Assembly: GCA_040219355.1 (NCBI GenBank)
Contig: JAVJSN010000014.1
Location: 434,001-498,000 of the forward strand
Length of the DNA: 64,000 nt
Reading direction: 5' to 3'
DNA from: MH13 sp040219355
Lineage (GTDB): Bacteria; Pseudomonadota; Alphaproteobacteria; Rhizobiales; MH13
The notes below the pieces were generated by a model, which did not search any database, was not told the origin of the DNA, and saw only the letters and a program-made list of their open reading frames with translations. Positions 35,044-43,057 of this stretch are shown here, in pieces. A program made the position numbers and the translations under genes. Every line of letters starts with the position of its first letter. The first letter of the stretch is position 1.

Positions 35044-35850
35044 GTGAGCAAACACTTTCCGCTTACATTGCGACCCGGCCAACCTGGCGACGTGGATGAA
35101 CTGGTAGGGCTGGCGTCAGCAGCCATGGCGACGTCGATCGGTAAACTGCCTGAGTTCGCCGGACGCGAGACCGACATTCACGTAGCTTTCACACGCTTCA
35201 TCACGGACGCTGTTGGTCAGATCATAATAGCAGAACACCAAGGAAAGCTTTTAGGTTTCGCAGCCACAGAAGGTCAGTCTGATGAAATCAGTGATGTCTG
35301 GGTTGATCCTAAACACCAAGGTAAGGGCATTGGCGCTGTTTTGTTGTCGGCCTGCGAAGCGCAGATCAAGCAGTGGGGTTTCAGCTGCTCTTGGCTAACG
35401 ACGCACGCAGGCAACTCACGCGCCAGCAGTTTTTACCGCACGCATGGCTATGTTTTGCTCAATGTACACACAGCACCCTCAGCTTCCCTGCCTGGCATCA
35501 GTTACCCTAAGGCACTTCTCGGCAAACAATTATCAAGGCCCAATGCCGCCAAAGCGTACACCATGGCCGACGTACGGGTCGGCATAGACACACTTGACCC
35601 GATGATCGTTTCGCTGCTCGCAGAACGCTTTGCCTTCATCGATCGTGCTGCTGACTTGAAACCAGCACTGGCTATGCCAGCCCGAGTGCATGACCGAGTG
35701 GAAGAGGTTGTTGCAAACGCGCGCGCGCAAGCAGAAGGCATTGGCTTTGACCCTGATCTGACCGAAAAGCTTTGGCGCACCATGATTGATCTTGCGATTG
35801 ATCGTGAGGACAACAAGATGGGCGCACATACCCACGAGCATGTCACATGA
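35044..35850 (+). CDS. fused GNAT acetyltransferase and chorismate mutase
   Basis: A 268-residue protein with two domains in one frame. Residues 1-165 are a GNAT N-acetyltransferase, with the acetyl-CoA loop VDPKHQGKGIGAVLL and the WLTTHAGNSRASSFYRTHGY end. Residues 174-262 are an AroQ-type chorismate mutase (VRVGIDTLDPMIVSLLAERF, then RAADLKP, then DPDLTEKLWRTMIDLAIDRE), which turns chorismate into prephenate. No stop or frameshift separates them, although an ATG at 35563 could give a free mutase of about 95 residues. I use a GTG start at 35044, 7 bases after gatA. The GNAT substrate is unknown. Confidence 0.8.
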   Translation: MSKHFPLTLRPGQPGDVDELVGLASAAMATSIGKLPEFAGRETDIHVAFTRFITDAVGQIIIAEHQGKLLGFAATEGQSDEISDVWVDPKHQGKGIGAVLLSACEAQIKQWGFSCSWLTTHAGNSRASSFYRTHGYVLLNVHTAPSASLPGISYPKALLGKQLSRPNAAKAYTMADVRVGIDTLDPMIVSLLAERFAFIDRAADLKPALAMPARVHDRVEEVVANARAQAEGIGFDPDLTEKLWRTMIDLAIDREDNKMGAHTHEHVT

Positions 35851-36071
35851 GCACGATGCCGCTATCGCGAATGCTGCTGGACATCTTTTCTGGCATTCTG
35901 GCTGCTTTGATGATTGTGACTGCAGCATTGCTACTTCTGTTGGTCGTTGTGAACGCCAACCGCGGGCAGGGGGATGCCAACGGCTCACTAATAATCGTTG
36001 CCGGTTGTTTTGCCCTTGGCTCAGCCGGGTTTTACGCTTTGAAACGCTGGGCCAAGAGCACCCGCACCTAA
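35847..36071 (+). CDS. small two-helix membrane protein
   Basis: Protein of 74 residues with two hydrophobic helices (about 11-36 and 47-64) joined by the short polar loop NANRGQGDANG, ending KRWAKSTRT. Its ATG overlaps the stop of the fused GNAT/chorismate mutase gene (ATGA), so it is translated with it and lies inside the gat operon. I do not recognise the family. Coupling and the clean hydrophobic pattern support that it is real. Confidence 0.65.
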   Translation: MSTMPLSRMLLDIFSGILAALMIVTAALLLLLVVVNANRGQGDANGSLIIVAGCFALGSAGFYALKRWAKSTRT

Positions 36072-36119
36072 TCTTGGTATCGGCAACACAAGCCCCACTA
36101 TCTTCCCAGAGAGAAACCT

Positions 36120-37622
36120 ATGAACCAGCCCGCCAACTACACCGAGATGCGCCACGCTGATCCGGCTAAATTCATTCCCGGCGCTACCGGCGACTGGGAA
36201 CTGATCATTGGCCTTGAAGTGCATGCGCAGGTAACCAGTCAATCTAAGCTGTTTTCCGGTGCGTCTACGCAGTTCGGTTCTGCACCCAACTCTAACGTTT
36301 CACTGGTCGATGCTGCCATGCCCGGCATGTTGCCCGTCATCAACGAAGAGTGCGTAAAACAGGCGGTGCGAACGGGTTTGGGCCTCAATGCGCAAATCAA
36401 CAAGCGCTCTGTATTTGACCGCAAAAACTACTTTTATCCCGATCTGCCGCAAGGCTACCAGATTTCGCAGTTCCTCGATCCGATCGTAGGCGAGGGGGTC
36501 GTCACGGTCGATCTCGTCGACGGCACATCCTTTCAAGTCGGGATAGAGCGCCTGCACTTAGAGCAGGACGCGGGTAAATCTCTCCACGATCAGCACCCAA
36601 CCATGAGCTTTGTCGATTTAAATCGCTCAGGTGTTGCGCTGATGGAAATTGTGTCTAAGCCAGACATCAGGTCCTCCGAAGAGGCACGCGCCTATCTAAC
36701 CAAACTGCGCTCGATCCTGCGGTATCTGGGCACCTGCGACGGCAACATGGAAGAAGGTTCCATGCGCGCCGACATCAACGTGTCGGTTCGTCGCGCAGGC
36801 GAGCCATTGGGCACACGTTGCGAAATCAAAAACGTAAACTCTATGCGCTTTGCGGTGCAGGCGATCGAATATGAGGCGCGCCGGCAAATCGCGATCCTGG
36901 AGGACGGCGGCTCCATCGACCAGGAAACACGGCTTTTTGACTCAGTGAAGGGCGAGACACGATCCATGCGGTCTAAAGAAGAGGCGCATGACTACCGCTA
37001 CTTCCCGGACCCTGATCTGCTACCGCTGGAATTCGATCAGGCATTTGTAGATGCCTTGGCAGCCAATTTGCCCGAGCTGCCGGACCAGATCAAAGAGCGA
37101 TTTATTGCCGACTATGGCATCACGCCGTACGACGCATCCGTTCTGGTTGCAGAAAAAGAACGTGCCGAATTCTTTGATCAAGTCGCAAAAGGCCGTGACG
37201 GCAAACTTGCGGCCAATTGGACCATCAATGAGCTGTTTGGCCGCTTGAACAAAGAGAGCGTGGCGATTTCCGATAGCCCAGTGAACGCAAACCAACTGGG
37301 CGCAATTATCGACTTGATCGGTGAAAAAATCATCTCTGGTAAAATCGCCAAGGACGTCTTCGAGATTGTCTGGTCCGAAGGCGGTGACCCGCGCCAGATT
37401 GTTGAAGATCGTGCCATGAAGCAGGTCACCGATACCGGTGCGATTGAAGCGGCCGTGGATGAAGTCATTGCCACAAACCCTGATAAGGTGGAACAAGCGA
37501 AAGCCAAACCAAATTTAGCAGGCTGGTTTGTTGGTCAGGTGATGAAGGCCACCGGTGGTAAGGCTAATCCTCAAGCTGTTCAGGCCCTCGTGCGTGAAAA
37601 GCTTGGAATTACAGAAGGATAG
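36120..37622 (+). CDS. gatB: aspartyl/glutamyl-tRNA amidotransferase subunit B
   Basis: Kinase and transamidase subunit of GatCAB, 500 residues. Signatures: WELIIGLEVHAQVTSQSKLF, KNYFYPDLPQGYQISQF, the DINVSVRRAGEPLGTRCEIK block, and a C-terminal YqeY-like tail domain that binds tRNA (NPDKVEQAKAKPNLAGWFVG). A leading segment of about 30 residues precedes the conserved core. AGAGAAACC lies before the ATG. With gatA and gatC present, the indirect route to Gln-tRNA is complete here. Confidence 0.97.
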   Translation: MNQPANYTEMRHADPAKFIPGATGDWELIIGLEVHAQVTSQSKLFSGASTQFGSAPNSNVSLVDAAMPGMLPVINEECVKQAVRTGLGLNAQINKRSVFDRKNYFYPDLPQGYQISQFLDPIVGEGVVTVDLVDGTSFQVGIERLHLEQDAGKSLHDQHPTMSFVDLNRSGVALMEIVSKPDIRSSEEARAYLTKLRSILRYLGTCDGNMEEGSMRADINVSVRRAGEPLGTRCEIKNVNSMRFAVQAIEYEARRQIAILEDGGSIDQETRLFDSVKGETRSMRSKEEAHDYRYFPDPDLLPLEFDQAFVDALAANLPELPDQIKERFIADYGITPYDASVLVAEKERAEFFDQVAKGRDGKLAANWTINELFGRLNKESVAISDSPVNANQLGAIIDLIGEKIISGKIAKDVFEIVWSEGGDPRQIVEDRAMKQVTDTGAIEAAVDEVIATNPDKVEQAKAKPNLAGWFVGQVMKATGGKANPQAVQALVREKLGITEG

Positions 37623-37627
37623 AGATC

Positions 37628-38113
37628 ATGATGCGTTTCTTAAAAATAGCATTGCCGGTCTTTGTTGTCGGCTTCATTGCTGGCAACGCATTCTGGTATC
37701 TCTTCTCACCGCTTTGGATCGACCAAGTCGTTTCTGAAGCGCTGCCAGATGAGCTGATGGTGTCAGTGGTAGCTCAAGGCACCTTCCAAGACGCCGACCG
37801 CGCGCATCAAGGCGCAGGAAACGCGATGCTGTTGCAAACGGCCACTGGCTCGCACCTCATGCGCTTTACAGAGTTTGAGGTGACCAACGGCCCAGACCTC
37901 GAAGTGTGGCTCGTGGCGGACGATGCGCCATTTTCATCAGGTGCTGTGCTTGCAAGTGAATGGGTGTCACTCGGCCAGCTCAAGGGCAACATAGGCGATC
38001 AAACCTACACCATTCCCGACGACATCGACGTGAGCCAGTTTGATTCGGTTGTTATTTGGTGTGAGCAGTTTAGCGTTCTCTTCTCGGTCGCAACGCTGGC
38101 AGAGCCTAGCTAG
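37628..38113 (+). CDS. DM13 domain protein, membrane-anchored
   Basis: Protein of 161 residues: an N-terminal membrane anchor (about 4-26) and one DM13 domain facing the periplasm. The family pattern is easy to follow: GTFQDADRAHQGAGNAML, LMRFTEFEVTNGPDLEVWLV, LGQLKGNIGDQTYTIP and SVVIWCEQFSVLFSVATL. DM13 domains are proposed redox or electron-transfer modules with a conserved Cys, present here in VVIWCEQF. It starts 5 bases after gatB. The last 8 bases overlap the convergent SprA-like gene. Confidence 0.85.
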   Translation: MMRFLKIALPVFVVGFIAGNAFWYLFSPLWIDQVVSEALPDELMVSVVAQGTFQDADRAHQGAGNAMLLQTATGSHLMRFTEFEVTNGPDLEVWLVADDAPFSSGAVLASEWVSLGQLKGNIGDQTYTIPDDIDVSQFDSVVIWCEQFSVLFSVATLAEPS

Positions 38114-38798
38114 CACCACCAAAAAGTTGCGCGGCCAGCCCAGCATTCGATTGGTAAGCAGCTGCGGCGCTGGCGGCACTTGATGTTTTGACTGATGGAG
38201 AAGATATGCCGTCACCCTCGGCCTGACTTATGATCTGTGCGAGGATACCAGCATCCATTTGCACAGCATCTGCGCTTCCACCTTCTTCGGCTGCATCAGG
38301 TTTTCGCTCATCAGCCTGTTGCTGAGCCAGTTGTTGTTGCGCCTCCAGCCTCTGCTGCTGCGCTTGGCGAGCAACGGCACGGTCCTGGGAGGATGGCTCA
38401 GCGGGAGCCAGTGCGGCGCGGATAACGACATCCATCTTGCGAATGGTGGCGTCTGGTGTGCGCTCTGGTGAAGTATCGATCTGGACCTCGCCACCCACAG
38501 CGTACTTCTTGCCATCAGGACCCTTGGCGTAGGTGTAGGTCGGCGCACTGGCATATGCACCGCCAACAGCGGCATGGGCCTGTTCATGTGCCTTTACCTC
38601 CGCATCGCGCTTTTTGAGCTCGCGAATTTGCGATTCCTGCTCTTTGGTAAGTGGCTCGCCGGTATTGGATGTTGCCCCTGGCTGAGTTGGCTTATCGGGT
38701 TTCACACCAGCTTTTTCGCGTCCAGCACCAAGCCCCGCTTCAGCCGATAGACTGCGCGGCAAGGCAAGAGGGGTGGAGATAGCAGACCCAAGTTCCAA
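38106..38798 (-). CDS. SprA-like putative metalloprotease (CJM1_0395 family)
   Basis: Protein of 230 residues with a compact conserved core (about 50-130): EQESQIRELKKRDAEVKAHE, then QAHAAVGGAYASAPTYTYAK and YAVGGEVQIDTSPERTPDAT. The HExxH zinc motif is H71-E-Q-A-H75. The tail is a Gln/Ala-rich coiled segment (about 140-170) and an Ala/Ser-rich end; there is no signal peptide. The family is named a putative metalloprotease, but activity is not shown to my knowledge. The 239 bases upstream hold no gene that I can see. Confidence 0.8.
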   Translation of the reverse strand: MELGSAISTPLALPRSLSAEAGLGAGREKAGVKPDKPTQPGATSNTGEPLTKEQESQIRELKKRDAEVKAHEQAHAAVGGAYASAPTYTYAKGPDGKKYAVGGEVQIDTSPERTPDATIRKMDVVIRAALAPAEPSSQDRAVARQAQQQRLEAQQQLAQQQADERKPDAAEEGGSADAVQMDAGILAQIISQAEGDGISSPSVKTSSAASAAAAYQSNAGLAAQLFGGAS

Positions 38799-39037
38799 GC
38801 AGGGTTACTCCGAAAACACCGTTCTAAAATCGGAAAAAAGCGTCAGCAAATCCTTACTCATCGGCGTTTTACCGCCATGAACTGATCACAGCTTTGTGAG
38901 CAAAAGCAGATATCTGGTCATACCTGCCTTTTCATTCGCCTGGAGATACATAGATTGATGCCATCTCCTGGTGGGGCCATCGCGCAAAGACGCGTGCCCA
39001 AGATCACCGATTACCAAACGACTTTAAGGATGGCGTC

Positions 39038-39733
39038 ATGGTGACCCAAACCAAACCTATCGATCTCTACTTCTGGCCAACACCCAACGGCTTCAAGGTA
39101 TCCATCTATCTGGAAGAGCTGGATATTCCCTACAAGGTCCACGCGATCAACATCGGCAAGGGCGACCAGTTTAAGCCAGAGTTTTTGGCCTTCTCACCCA
39201 ACAACCGAATGCCCGCAATTATCGATCCTGAAGGGCCTGACGGACAGCCAATCTCGGTTTTCGAGTCGGGCGCAATCCTGCAATATCTCGGTCGCAAGTT
39301 CGGCGCTTTTTATCCCGCTGATGAGCGCGGCCGTGTGAAGACAGAGGAGTGGCTGATGTGGCAAATGGGCGGGTTTGGCCCGATGCTTGGCCAGAACCAC
39401 CACTTCAACCGATACGCCCCCGAAGATGTTCCTTACGCCAAGAAGCGCTACACCGATGAGACCCATCGTCTGTATGGCGTGCTGAACAAACAGCTTGAAG
39501 GCAAGGATTACATTGTCGGCGACTACTCCATCGCTGACATGGCATGCATCGGATGGGCACGTGGCTGGGAAGGCCAGCAAATGGATATTGCAGACTTCCC
39601 GCATGTTGGTCGCTGGATCCAAACCATGCTGGCACGCCCTGCCGTTGAGCGTGGACTTGCGGTAGGATCTGAATGGCGAAAGCCGATGTCCGACGATGAC
39701 AAGAAAGTGCTCTTTAACCAGCGCGCCAAATAG
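39038..39733 (+). CDS. glutathione S-transferase (Nu-class, YfcG/YghU-like)
   Basis: Cytoplasmic GST of 231 residues. The thioredoxin-like N-domain starts LYFWPTPNGFKVSIYLEELD, with the NNRMPAIIDPEG cis-Pro loop and FESGAILQYLGRKFG for glutathione. The helical C-domain has the GGFGPMLGQNHHFNRYAPED segment typical of the Nu class, whose members reduce disulfide-bonded or peroxide substrates rather than conjugate. No active-site Cys is present in the N-domain. It is a single gene, convergent with yqgE. Confidence 0.9.
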   Translation: MVTQTKPIDLYFWPTPNGFKVSIYLEELDIPYKVHAINIGKGDQFKPEFLAFSPNNRMPAIIDPEGPDGQPISVFESGAILQYLGRKFGAFYPADERGRVKTEEWLMWQMGGFGPMLGQNHHFNRYAPEDVPYAKKRYTDETHRLYGVLNKQLEGKDYIVGDYSIADMACIGWARGWEGQQMDIADFPHVGRWIQTMLARPAVERGLAVGSEWRKPMSDDDKKVLFNQRAK

Positions 39734-39768
39734 CACGCCACTCCAGGTCGGTCAGGCAAATAAATTTA

Positions 39769-40374
39769 TTAGCCTCGACCGGCCACCGGCGACAGCTTGT
39801 TCATATCAACACCAAGATTGGAGAGGCTGGCTGCATAATGCAGCTCGGGAGGCGTTTCAAACAAAGCCTGAGCGCCCATAGGTGCTGCGAGCCATGCGTT
39901 TTGCAGAATCTCTTGGTCTAGTTGCCCGCCACCCCAATTGGCAAAGCCAAGCGCGAGAAGAAAGCGATCTGGCCCATTGCCAAGACTGATATCACGCAGC
40001 ACATCCATTTTTACGCTCAGATGCACATCATCGGTCACCGCAACTGTGCCATCTCGCTCAACCACATCGGGCGAATGCAGCACAAAGCCGCGTGTTTTTT
40101 CCACTGGCCCGCCAAGCAATACGCGGGCGTCTAGCCGAGCGGACTGATGATCACTCAGTGGGGGCCTATCACTCGTTTCGGTGCAATCCATAAGCCCTAA
40201 CTCGTGGAGAATATCTCCAACGGTCTTGTCGGCCGCCGGTCTGTTGACAACAATACCCATGGCTCCGTGCTCATCATGGACACAAAGATAGATCACCGTT
40301 CGCTCAAAGCGAGCGTCACCAATCGACGGCATGGCGATCAGGACTTGACCCGCGAGACTTGGAAACTCATCCAT
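39769..40374 (-). CDS. YqgE/AlgH family protein
   Basis: UPF0301 (YqgE/AlgH) protein of 201 residues from the ATG at 40374 (MDEFPSLAGQVLIAMPSIGD); ATGs 5 and 17 codons upstream are less likely. Hallmarks: FERTVIYLCVHDEHGAMGIV, VLLGGPVEKTRGFVLHS and LGFANWGGGQLDQEI. The biochemical role is not settled; AlgH has been linked to alginate regulation in Pseudomonas. It is divergent from the DsbD-alpha-like gene across about 70 bases. Confidence 0.92.
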   Translation of the reverse strand: MDEFPSLAGQVLIAMPSIGDARFERTVIYLCVHDEHGAMGIVVNRPAADKTVGDILHELGLMDCTETSDRPPLSDHQSARLDARVLLGGPVEKTRGFVLHSPDVVERDGTVAVTDDVHLSVKMDVLRDISLGNGPDRFLLALGFANWGGGQLDQEILQNAWLAAPMGAQALFETPPELHYAASLSNLGVDMNKLSPVAGRG

Positions 40375-40446
40375 GATCAGGCTCAACATAAAATCGAAAG
40401 GGGCGGGCGGCGTGCATACGATCAAGCTGCGCCAATCAACAAGCCA

Positions 40447-41325
40447 ATGTTTGCCTCTCTTGACCTCAAATGCCAGCCCAAATTGATCAGCACTGCAAAG
40501 TTCTTTGCGTTTTGGTCGATCATTGCACTTGGAGAGCTGTCAACGCCGTTGACCGAGGCGGCTGAAATAACCGCATCGGTCACCCTCGAAGGCGCCACAA
40601 TTCATTTACAGGCTGCTCCACCCATTGCGCAGACATTGTTGGCTGATGCGATTACCGTGGGACACGATGAACATTTGATCTTCTTGGCCATCGATCTCAA
40701 CGATGGTTGGAAAACCTACTGGCGATTGCCGGGCAGGTTCGGCCTGGCACCTGAGCTGGATTGGCAAGCCAGCGAAAACGTCGTCGATGTGCGAACGATC
40801 TTTCCCACACCATCGCTGTTTGATGAGGGCGACGGCGTGTCCGTTGGTTACGCTGCACCCACGCTTTGGCCGGTGGTCGTGCGTTCTGACAACACCGATA
40901 CACCCGTCGATGTTCATCTATCCCTACAAATTGGCCTCTGCGCCGAGGTTTGCCTGCCGGAACGGGTTGAGCTGTCCGCCTGGCTACCTGATTTGGTCGC
41001 ACAGCCGGAAATCACCATGGCGCAGATTTTCAGGCTCCAGAACAACCTGGCAACACGTGAGCAACCCCTTCATCAGCTTTCCCTGGACCACATCGGAACC
41101 AACATCTCGATCCTCTTGAACACGACACCGGCGAAGGAGAGTTTTGCCATTGCCGAGGATGAGCAAGGACGCCACACTCTCTTGCAAACGTCTGATGATC
41201 CGACCCAAAGCTCTCAGGCTTTACACGGTGAGTGGCGCTGGCAAACGCCCATTTCGAGCGTCACTGTCGTTGCGCCGGGCAACCGCATCGACGTTTTTTC
41301 AAGCAGCCTTCAAGATCGACGATAA
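40447..41325 (+). CDS. periplasmic DsbD N-terminal (alpha) domain-like protein
   Basis: Exported protein of 292 residues from the ATG at 40447, which places a signal peptide (hydrophobic 16-34, then LTEAA) at the start; an open frame reaches 81 codons further up into the yqgE 5' end and is rejected. The body matches the immunoglobulin-like DsbD alpha domain: FLAIDLNDGWKTYWRLPGRF, a GYAAPTLWP segment, and a redox C165-x3-C169 pair (GLCAEVCLPER). No transmembrane DsbD beta domain or thioredoxin domain follows, so it needs an electron donor such as CcdA or ScsB. A peroxiredoxin gene follows at 41413. Confidence 0.82.
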   Translation: MFASLDLKCQPKLISTAKFFAFWSIIALGELSTPLTEAAEITASVTLEGATIHLQAAPPIAQTLLADAITVGHDEHLIFLAIDLNDGWKTYWRLPGRFGLAPELDWQASENVVDVRTIFPTPSLFDEGDGVSVGYAAPTLWPVVVRSDNTDTPVDVHLSLQIGLCAEVCLPERVELSAWLPDLVAQPEITMAQIFRLQNNLATREQPLHQLSLDHIGTNISILLNTTPAKESFAIAEDEQGRHTLLQTSDDPTQSSQALHGEWRWQTPISSVTVVAPGNRIDVFSSSLQDRR

Positions 41326-41412
41326 CACCCACCTTTTTTGTAGAGCTTGGCACTGGTTCTGATCGCGCGGAACCTTACATGCACAGCGACAAACACAAAC
41401 TTGGAGACTTCC

Positions 41413-41907
41413 ATGCCGCTTACAGTTGGCCAATCACTTCCTGACGTACCACTTGCTGCCATCACCGATGATGGTCCACAAGAGATGAGCAAAGATGAGC
41501 TCTTCGGCGGGAAAAAGGTTGTTTTGTTCGCCGTGCCTGGCGCGTTCACCCCCACATGCAACAACAACCACCTTCCAGGGTATGTAGAGCACGCTGATGC
41601 CATCAAAGCCAAAGGGGTCGATACGATCGCAGTCGTTGGCGTCAACGATGTTCACGTGATGAAAGCGTGGAAGGATGCCTCGAATACCGGAGACAATGTC
41701 CTGTTCCTTTCCGATGGCAGCGCGACCTTCACCAAGGCAGCCGATATGGTGTTGGATGGCACGGCTTTTGGCATGGGCATTCGCTCGCAGCGCTATGCAG
41801 CTTTGATAGATAATGGCGTTGTCACAAAGATAGCGATTGAGGATTCACCAGGGGAAGCTAAAAATTCAGGTGCAGCCGCAATGCTCGCCATGCTTGACGA
41901 AACGTAA
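41413..41907 (+). CDS. peroxiredoxin, Prx5/AhpE-type, one cysteine
   Basis: Thiol peroxidase of 164 residues from the ATG at 41413 with GGAG 6 bases before it. The peroxidatic Cys lies in PGAFTPTCNNNHLPGYVEHA. It is the only cysteine in the protein: the second position common in this family (CVSVND) reads VVGVND. So it is a 1-Cys enzyme that must be reduced by an outside thiol, such as glutaredoxin or glutathione. It reduces H2O2 and alkyl peroxides in the cytoplasm. Confidence 0.93.
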   Translation: MPLTVGQSLPDVPLAAITDDGPQEMSKDELFGGKKVVLFAVPGAFTPTCNNNHLPGYVEHADAIKAKGVDTIAVVGVNDVHVMKAWKDASNTGDNVLFLSDGSATFTKAADMVLDGTAFGMGIRSQRYAALIDNGVVTKIAIEDSPGEAKNSGAAAMLAMLDET

Positions 41908-41926
41908 AAAAATCATTCCGTAAAAA

Positions 41927-41954
41927 GTAAAGGCGAGCAGTAGCTTGCCTTTAC
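41927..41954. terminator. hairpin after the peroxiredoxin gene, possible terminator
   Basis: GTAAAGGC (41927-41934) pairs with GCCTTTAC (41947-41954), extended inside by AGC/GCT. There is no T run after it on the plus strand, so it is a weak terminator for the peroxiredoxin gene at best; A-runs upstream would give a T tract on the minus strand, where no gene ends. Confidence 0.4.
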
Positions 41955-42139
41955 AAGGCCCGATACTGCTTAGGTTTAGATGGTTACCGCCTATCTTAGC
42001 GTTAGCGGAAGATAAAGATCGCATTTGCTTTCAATTAAGCGCAAATTTTAGCGACCGATTCAAACCCCATCGCCATACTCCATCCCATCGACGTTTTGGG
42101 GACGTCACGGCCACTTAAGCCAATGGGAGGCACAAAAAA

Positions 42140-42406
42140 ATGGCACGCTTAGCACTCAACGAATTCGAAGCTGGATATCTCGGTCAGCGAGCCGACGAAG
42201 GTGATCTGTTCTTCGATCTGGGCATGATGTACGCAACCGGTCGTTCGGTTGCCGTTGATCTTGTTGCAGCACACAAATGGTTCAACCTTGCATGCCTACG
42301 CGGCAAGCAGGCGGCAAAAACCTATCGCGAAGAAATCGCCGGTGAGTTGTCAAAAACACAGCTGGCACAAGCTCTTGCTTCTGCACGGAGTTTTCTAGCG
42401 ACCTAG
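42140..42406 (+). CDS. small Sel1-like repeat protein
   Basis: Protein of 88 residues with one Sel1-type helical repeat: LFFDLGMMYATGRSVAVDLV followed by AAHKWFNLACLRGKQAAKTY, and a helical end (KTQLAQALASARSFLAT). Such single-repeat proteins are common in alphaproteobacteria and have no known function. There is no signal peptide. GGGAGGC lies before the ATG as a good ribosome site. The upstream 230 bases contain a hairpin and probably its promoter. Confidence 0.85.
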   Translation: MARLALNEFEAGYLGQRADEGDLFFDLGMMYATGRSVAVDLVAAHKWFNLACLRGKQAAKTYREEIAGELSKTQLAQALASARSFLAT

Positions 42407-42475
42407 GACGGAGTGCTCATTGGGCAGCCTAAAAGCACGAGGGGCGCATTGTTGGGTGATCAAGTGAGACGGCAA

Positions 42476-42622
42476 TCAAACGCTGAAAATGGCGTTAATG
42501 TTGCTCTGCACAAATTGCATAGCTGTTGTGATTTCTTGGGCCTCCTCATCAGATAGGAACGCGCTTAGATGCGTCTTGTCACCCCCCGACAGAAACTCTT
42601 TTAGGATATCCCCCCATGCCAA
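42476..42622 (-). CDS. possible small protein, opposite strand
   Basis: A 48-codon frame with protein-like composition (GDILKEFLSGGDKTHLSAFL, then SDEEAQEITTAMQFVQSNIN, ending AIFSV) fills the gap between two small plus-strand genes. The only start in range is a TTG at 42622 without a ribosome site, and a stop lies just upstream. It could be a real small protein, the remnant of a longer gene, or chance. It is divergent from the gene at 42616 and overlaps it by 7 bases. Confidence 0.25.
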   Translation of the reverse strand: MAWGDILKEFLSGGDKTHLSAFLSDEEAQEITTAMQFVQSNINAIFSV

Positions 42623-42807
42623 TGATCAAAGCCATTACATTCGGTATTGAGCAAGCATTCGCCAAATTCAACGAACAGCGCCAGCGTGCAGAGCAAGAGC
42701 GTTTGACGGAACTCCAGTTCGCTCGTGAAATGCGCAACCGCGTTGAGCCAGGCTCGCCAGATTTTTACTACTACAACGCAATCGTGAAGCGCTGCGGCGG
42801 CTTCTAA
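42616..42807 (+). CDS. small protein of unknown function
   Basis: Protein of 63 residues: an amphipathic charged helix in the first half (FNEQRQRAEQERLTELQFAR) and an aromatic end (SPDFYYYNAIVKRCGGF). No signal peptide or membrane segment. AGGATATCCCCCC precedes the ATG; a second ATG two codons later is possible. I do not recognise a family. It sits between the Sel1-like gene and tRNA-Ser. Confidence 0.55.
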   Translation: MPMIKAITFGIEQAFAKFNEQRQRAEQERLTELQFAREMRNRVEPGSPDFYYYNAIVKRCGGF

Positions 42808-42889
42808 GCTGCGTGCCATTTATCGGCCACGGTAGCCACGTTCTCGTGGTTGACAAAGTGCCGTTCCCGTTTGACAAGCGACGGCGAAT

Positions 42890-42982
42890 GGGCACGTGGC
42901 CGAGTGGCTGAAGGCGCTCCCCTGCTAAGGGAGTATACGGTGTTGAGCCGTATCGAGGGTTCGAATCCCTCCGTGCCCGCCA
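42890..42982 (+). tRNA. tRNA-Ser (anticodon GCU), CCA encoded
   Basis: Cloverleaf read by hand. Acceptor GGGCACG (42890-42896) pairs with CGTGCCC (42972-42978), followed by discriminator G and an encoded CCA (42980-42982). The D arm is GCCGAGTGGC. The anticodon stem CTCCC/GGGAG (42917-42921 with 42929-42933) frames the loop CTGCTAA, anticodon GCT at 42924-42926. The long variable arm (TACGGTGTTGAGCCGTA) is typical of class II serine tRNA, and the T arm is GAGGGTTCGAATCCCTC. It reads AGC and AGU codons. Confidence 0.97.
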
Positions 42983-42990
42983 TTATCAAA

Positions 42991-43020
42991 AGCCCGCCAA
43001 ATCGGCGGGCTTTTTTGTTT
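42991..43020 (+). terminator. rho-independent terminator of tRNA-Ser
   Basis: Perfect 8-base-pair stem AGCCCGCC / GGCGGGCT with a five-base loop, followed by TTTTTTGTTTTT, 9 bases after the tRNA CCA end. Confidence 0.93.
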
Positions 43021-43057
43021 TTGGTTTGGCAAGAATTTCGGCCCGACCCGCAACTGT

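Noticed and set aside
40204..40446. 81-codon upstream extension of the DsbD-alpha-like protein
   Set aside because: It runs antisense through the 5' part of yqgE and would bury the signal peptide; the ATG at 40447 places it correctly.
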